Assembly (NCBI RefSeq): GCF_032884065.1
Contig: NW_027062662.1
Span: forward strand, 860,552-924,551
Direction: 5' to 3'
Source of the DNA: Artemia franciscana
Taxonomy: Eukaryota; Arthropoda; Branchiopoda; Anostraca; Artemiidae
Length of the DNA stretch: 64,000 nt
Part shown: positions 63,791-64,000 of the stretch, in pieces
Layout of the letters: every line of letters begins with the position of its first letter
How positions within the stretch are numbered: the first letter of the stretch is position 1
Made by a program: the position numbers and the translations under genes
Notes under the pieces: model-generated
What the model was told of the DNA's origin: nothing
The model's input: only the letters and a program-made list of their open reading frames with translations
Database searches by the model: none

Positions 63791-64000
63791 CTCCGTTTGA
63801 CCCTTGATGTTTCCAGGGCATAACTTAAAATCCTTTCCCCAAGACTCTATGGGGTAGTTTCAACCCCAAGGGCCTTGTTATGTGATCTCTGGACTATTAT
63901 CTAACAAATAACTATCTGAAAATTCAGTTTCCAATCGAATGAACCCCTTTCGAGGTTTATACAACTACCCTTTCAACAAAAACCCTATATACCACAAGGG
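63791..64000. other. Unassigned window end
   Basis: Sequence after the interspersed repeat. A CTCCTCCGTTTGACCC stretch and AT-rich sequence, nothing recognised. Confidence 0.4.

Overview
This is a non-coding-rich, AT-rich eukaryotic nuclear window, most likely from an invertebrate. Reasons: GT-AG introns, tRNA-derived SINEs, Helitrons, a hAT element, Penelope-like elements (PLEs) and several non-LTR retrotransposon families, with almost no long intact ORFs and no operons. From the general look of the repeats I suspect a branchiopod crustacean such as Artemia, but that is an impression from memory and was not checked.

Two host genes can be pieced together from short exons with good splice sites and matching phases. 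(1) On the minus strand, four exons at 59668-59830, 54854-55023, 46391-46571 and 36736-36914 join in phase into the C-terminal half of a mitochondrial GTPase Era homologue (ERAL1). They cover the end of the G domain through the KH domain and stop codon. The introns total about 22 kb and are packed with transposons. The exons for the G1-G4 motifs were not found and probably lie beyond the right edge. (2) On the plus strand, three exons at 3607-3804, 7246-7432 and 16488-16682 have compatible phases (0-0, 0-1, 1-1). They would encode a C2H2 zinc-finger protein with an acidic, Gln/Glu-rich segment; neither end of that gene was found. A possible acidic terminal exon lies at 12193-12331.

Layout: 1-3.5 kb, tandem and inverted repeats with a Helitron-type 3' end; 3.6-16.7 kb, the zinc-finger exons with minisatellites (167-bp and 78-bp periods), a non-autonomous Helitron (10.77-11.73 kb) and PLE fragments (14.5 and 15.4 kb); 16.9-21.5 kb, a SINE, LINE 3' ends and an interspersed non-coding repeat; 22.4-25.5 kb, old degenerate tandem repeats; 26.4-33.2 kb, a retrotransposon split by a 4.4-kb hAT element that itself carries a LINE and a large palindrome; 35.5-38.6 kb, tandem units, the last ERAL1 exon and another interspersed repeat; 40.9-46 kb, foldback elements, LINE remnants and two overlapping Helitrons; 46.4-52.7 kb, an ERAL1 exon, two LINE copies in inverted orientation and an APE-RT retrotransposon; 53-59.9 kb, tandem repeats, two ERAL1 exons, a second SINE, a LINE C-terminus and the ERAL1 exon-fragment array; 60-64 kb, mostly repeats.

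The most unusual structure is at 59.04-59.83 kb, where the 3' part of an ERAL1 exon with its 5' splice site is repeated four times at about 177-bp spacing. All copies keep an open frame, and one copy could act as a symmetric phase-1 cassette exon. A second observation is a recurring motif with a variable, base-paired stem, reminiscent of hammerhead ribozymes, in PLE-like foldback repeats. All calls are by eye; family assignments rest on motif recognition, not on searches.
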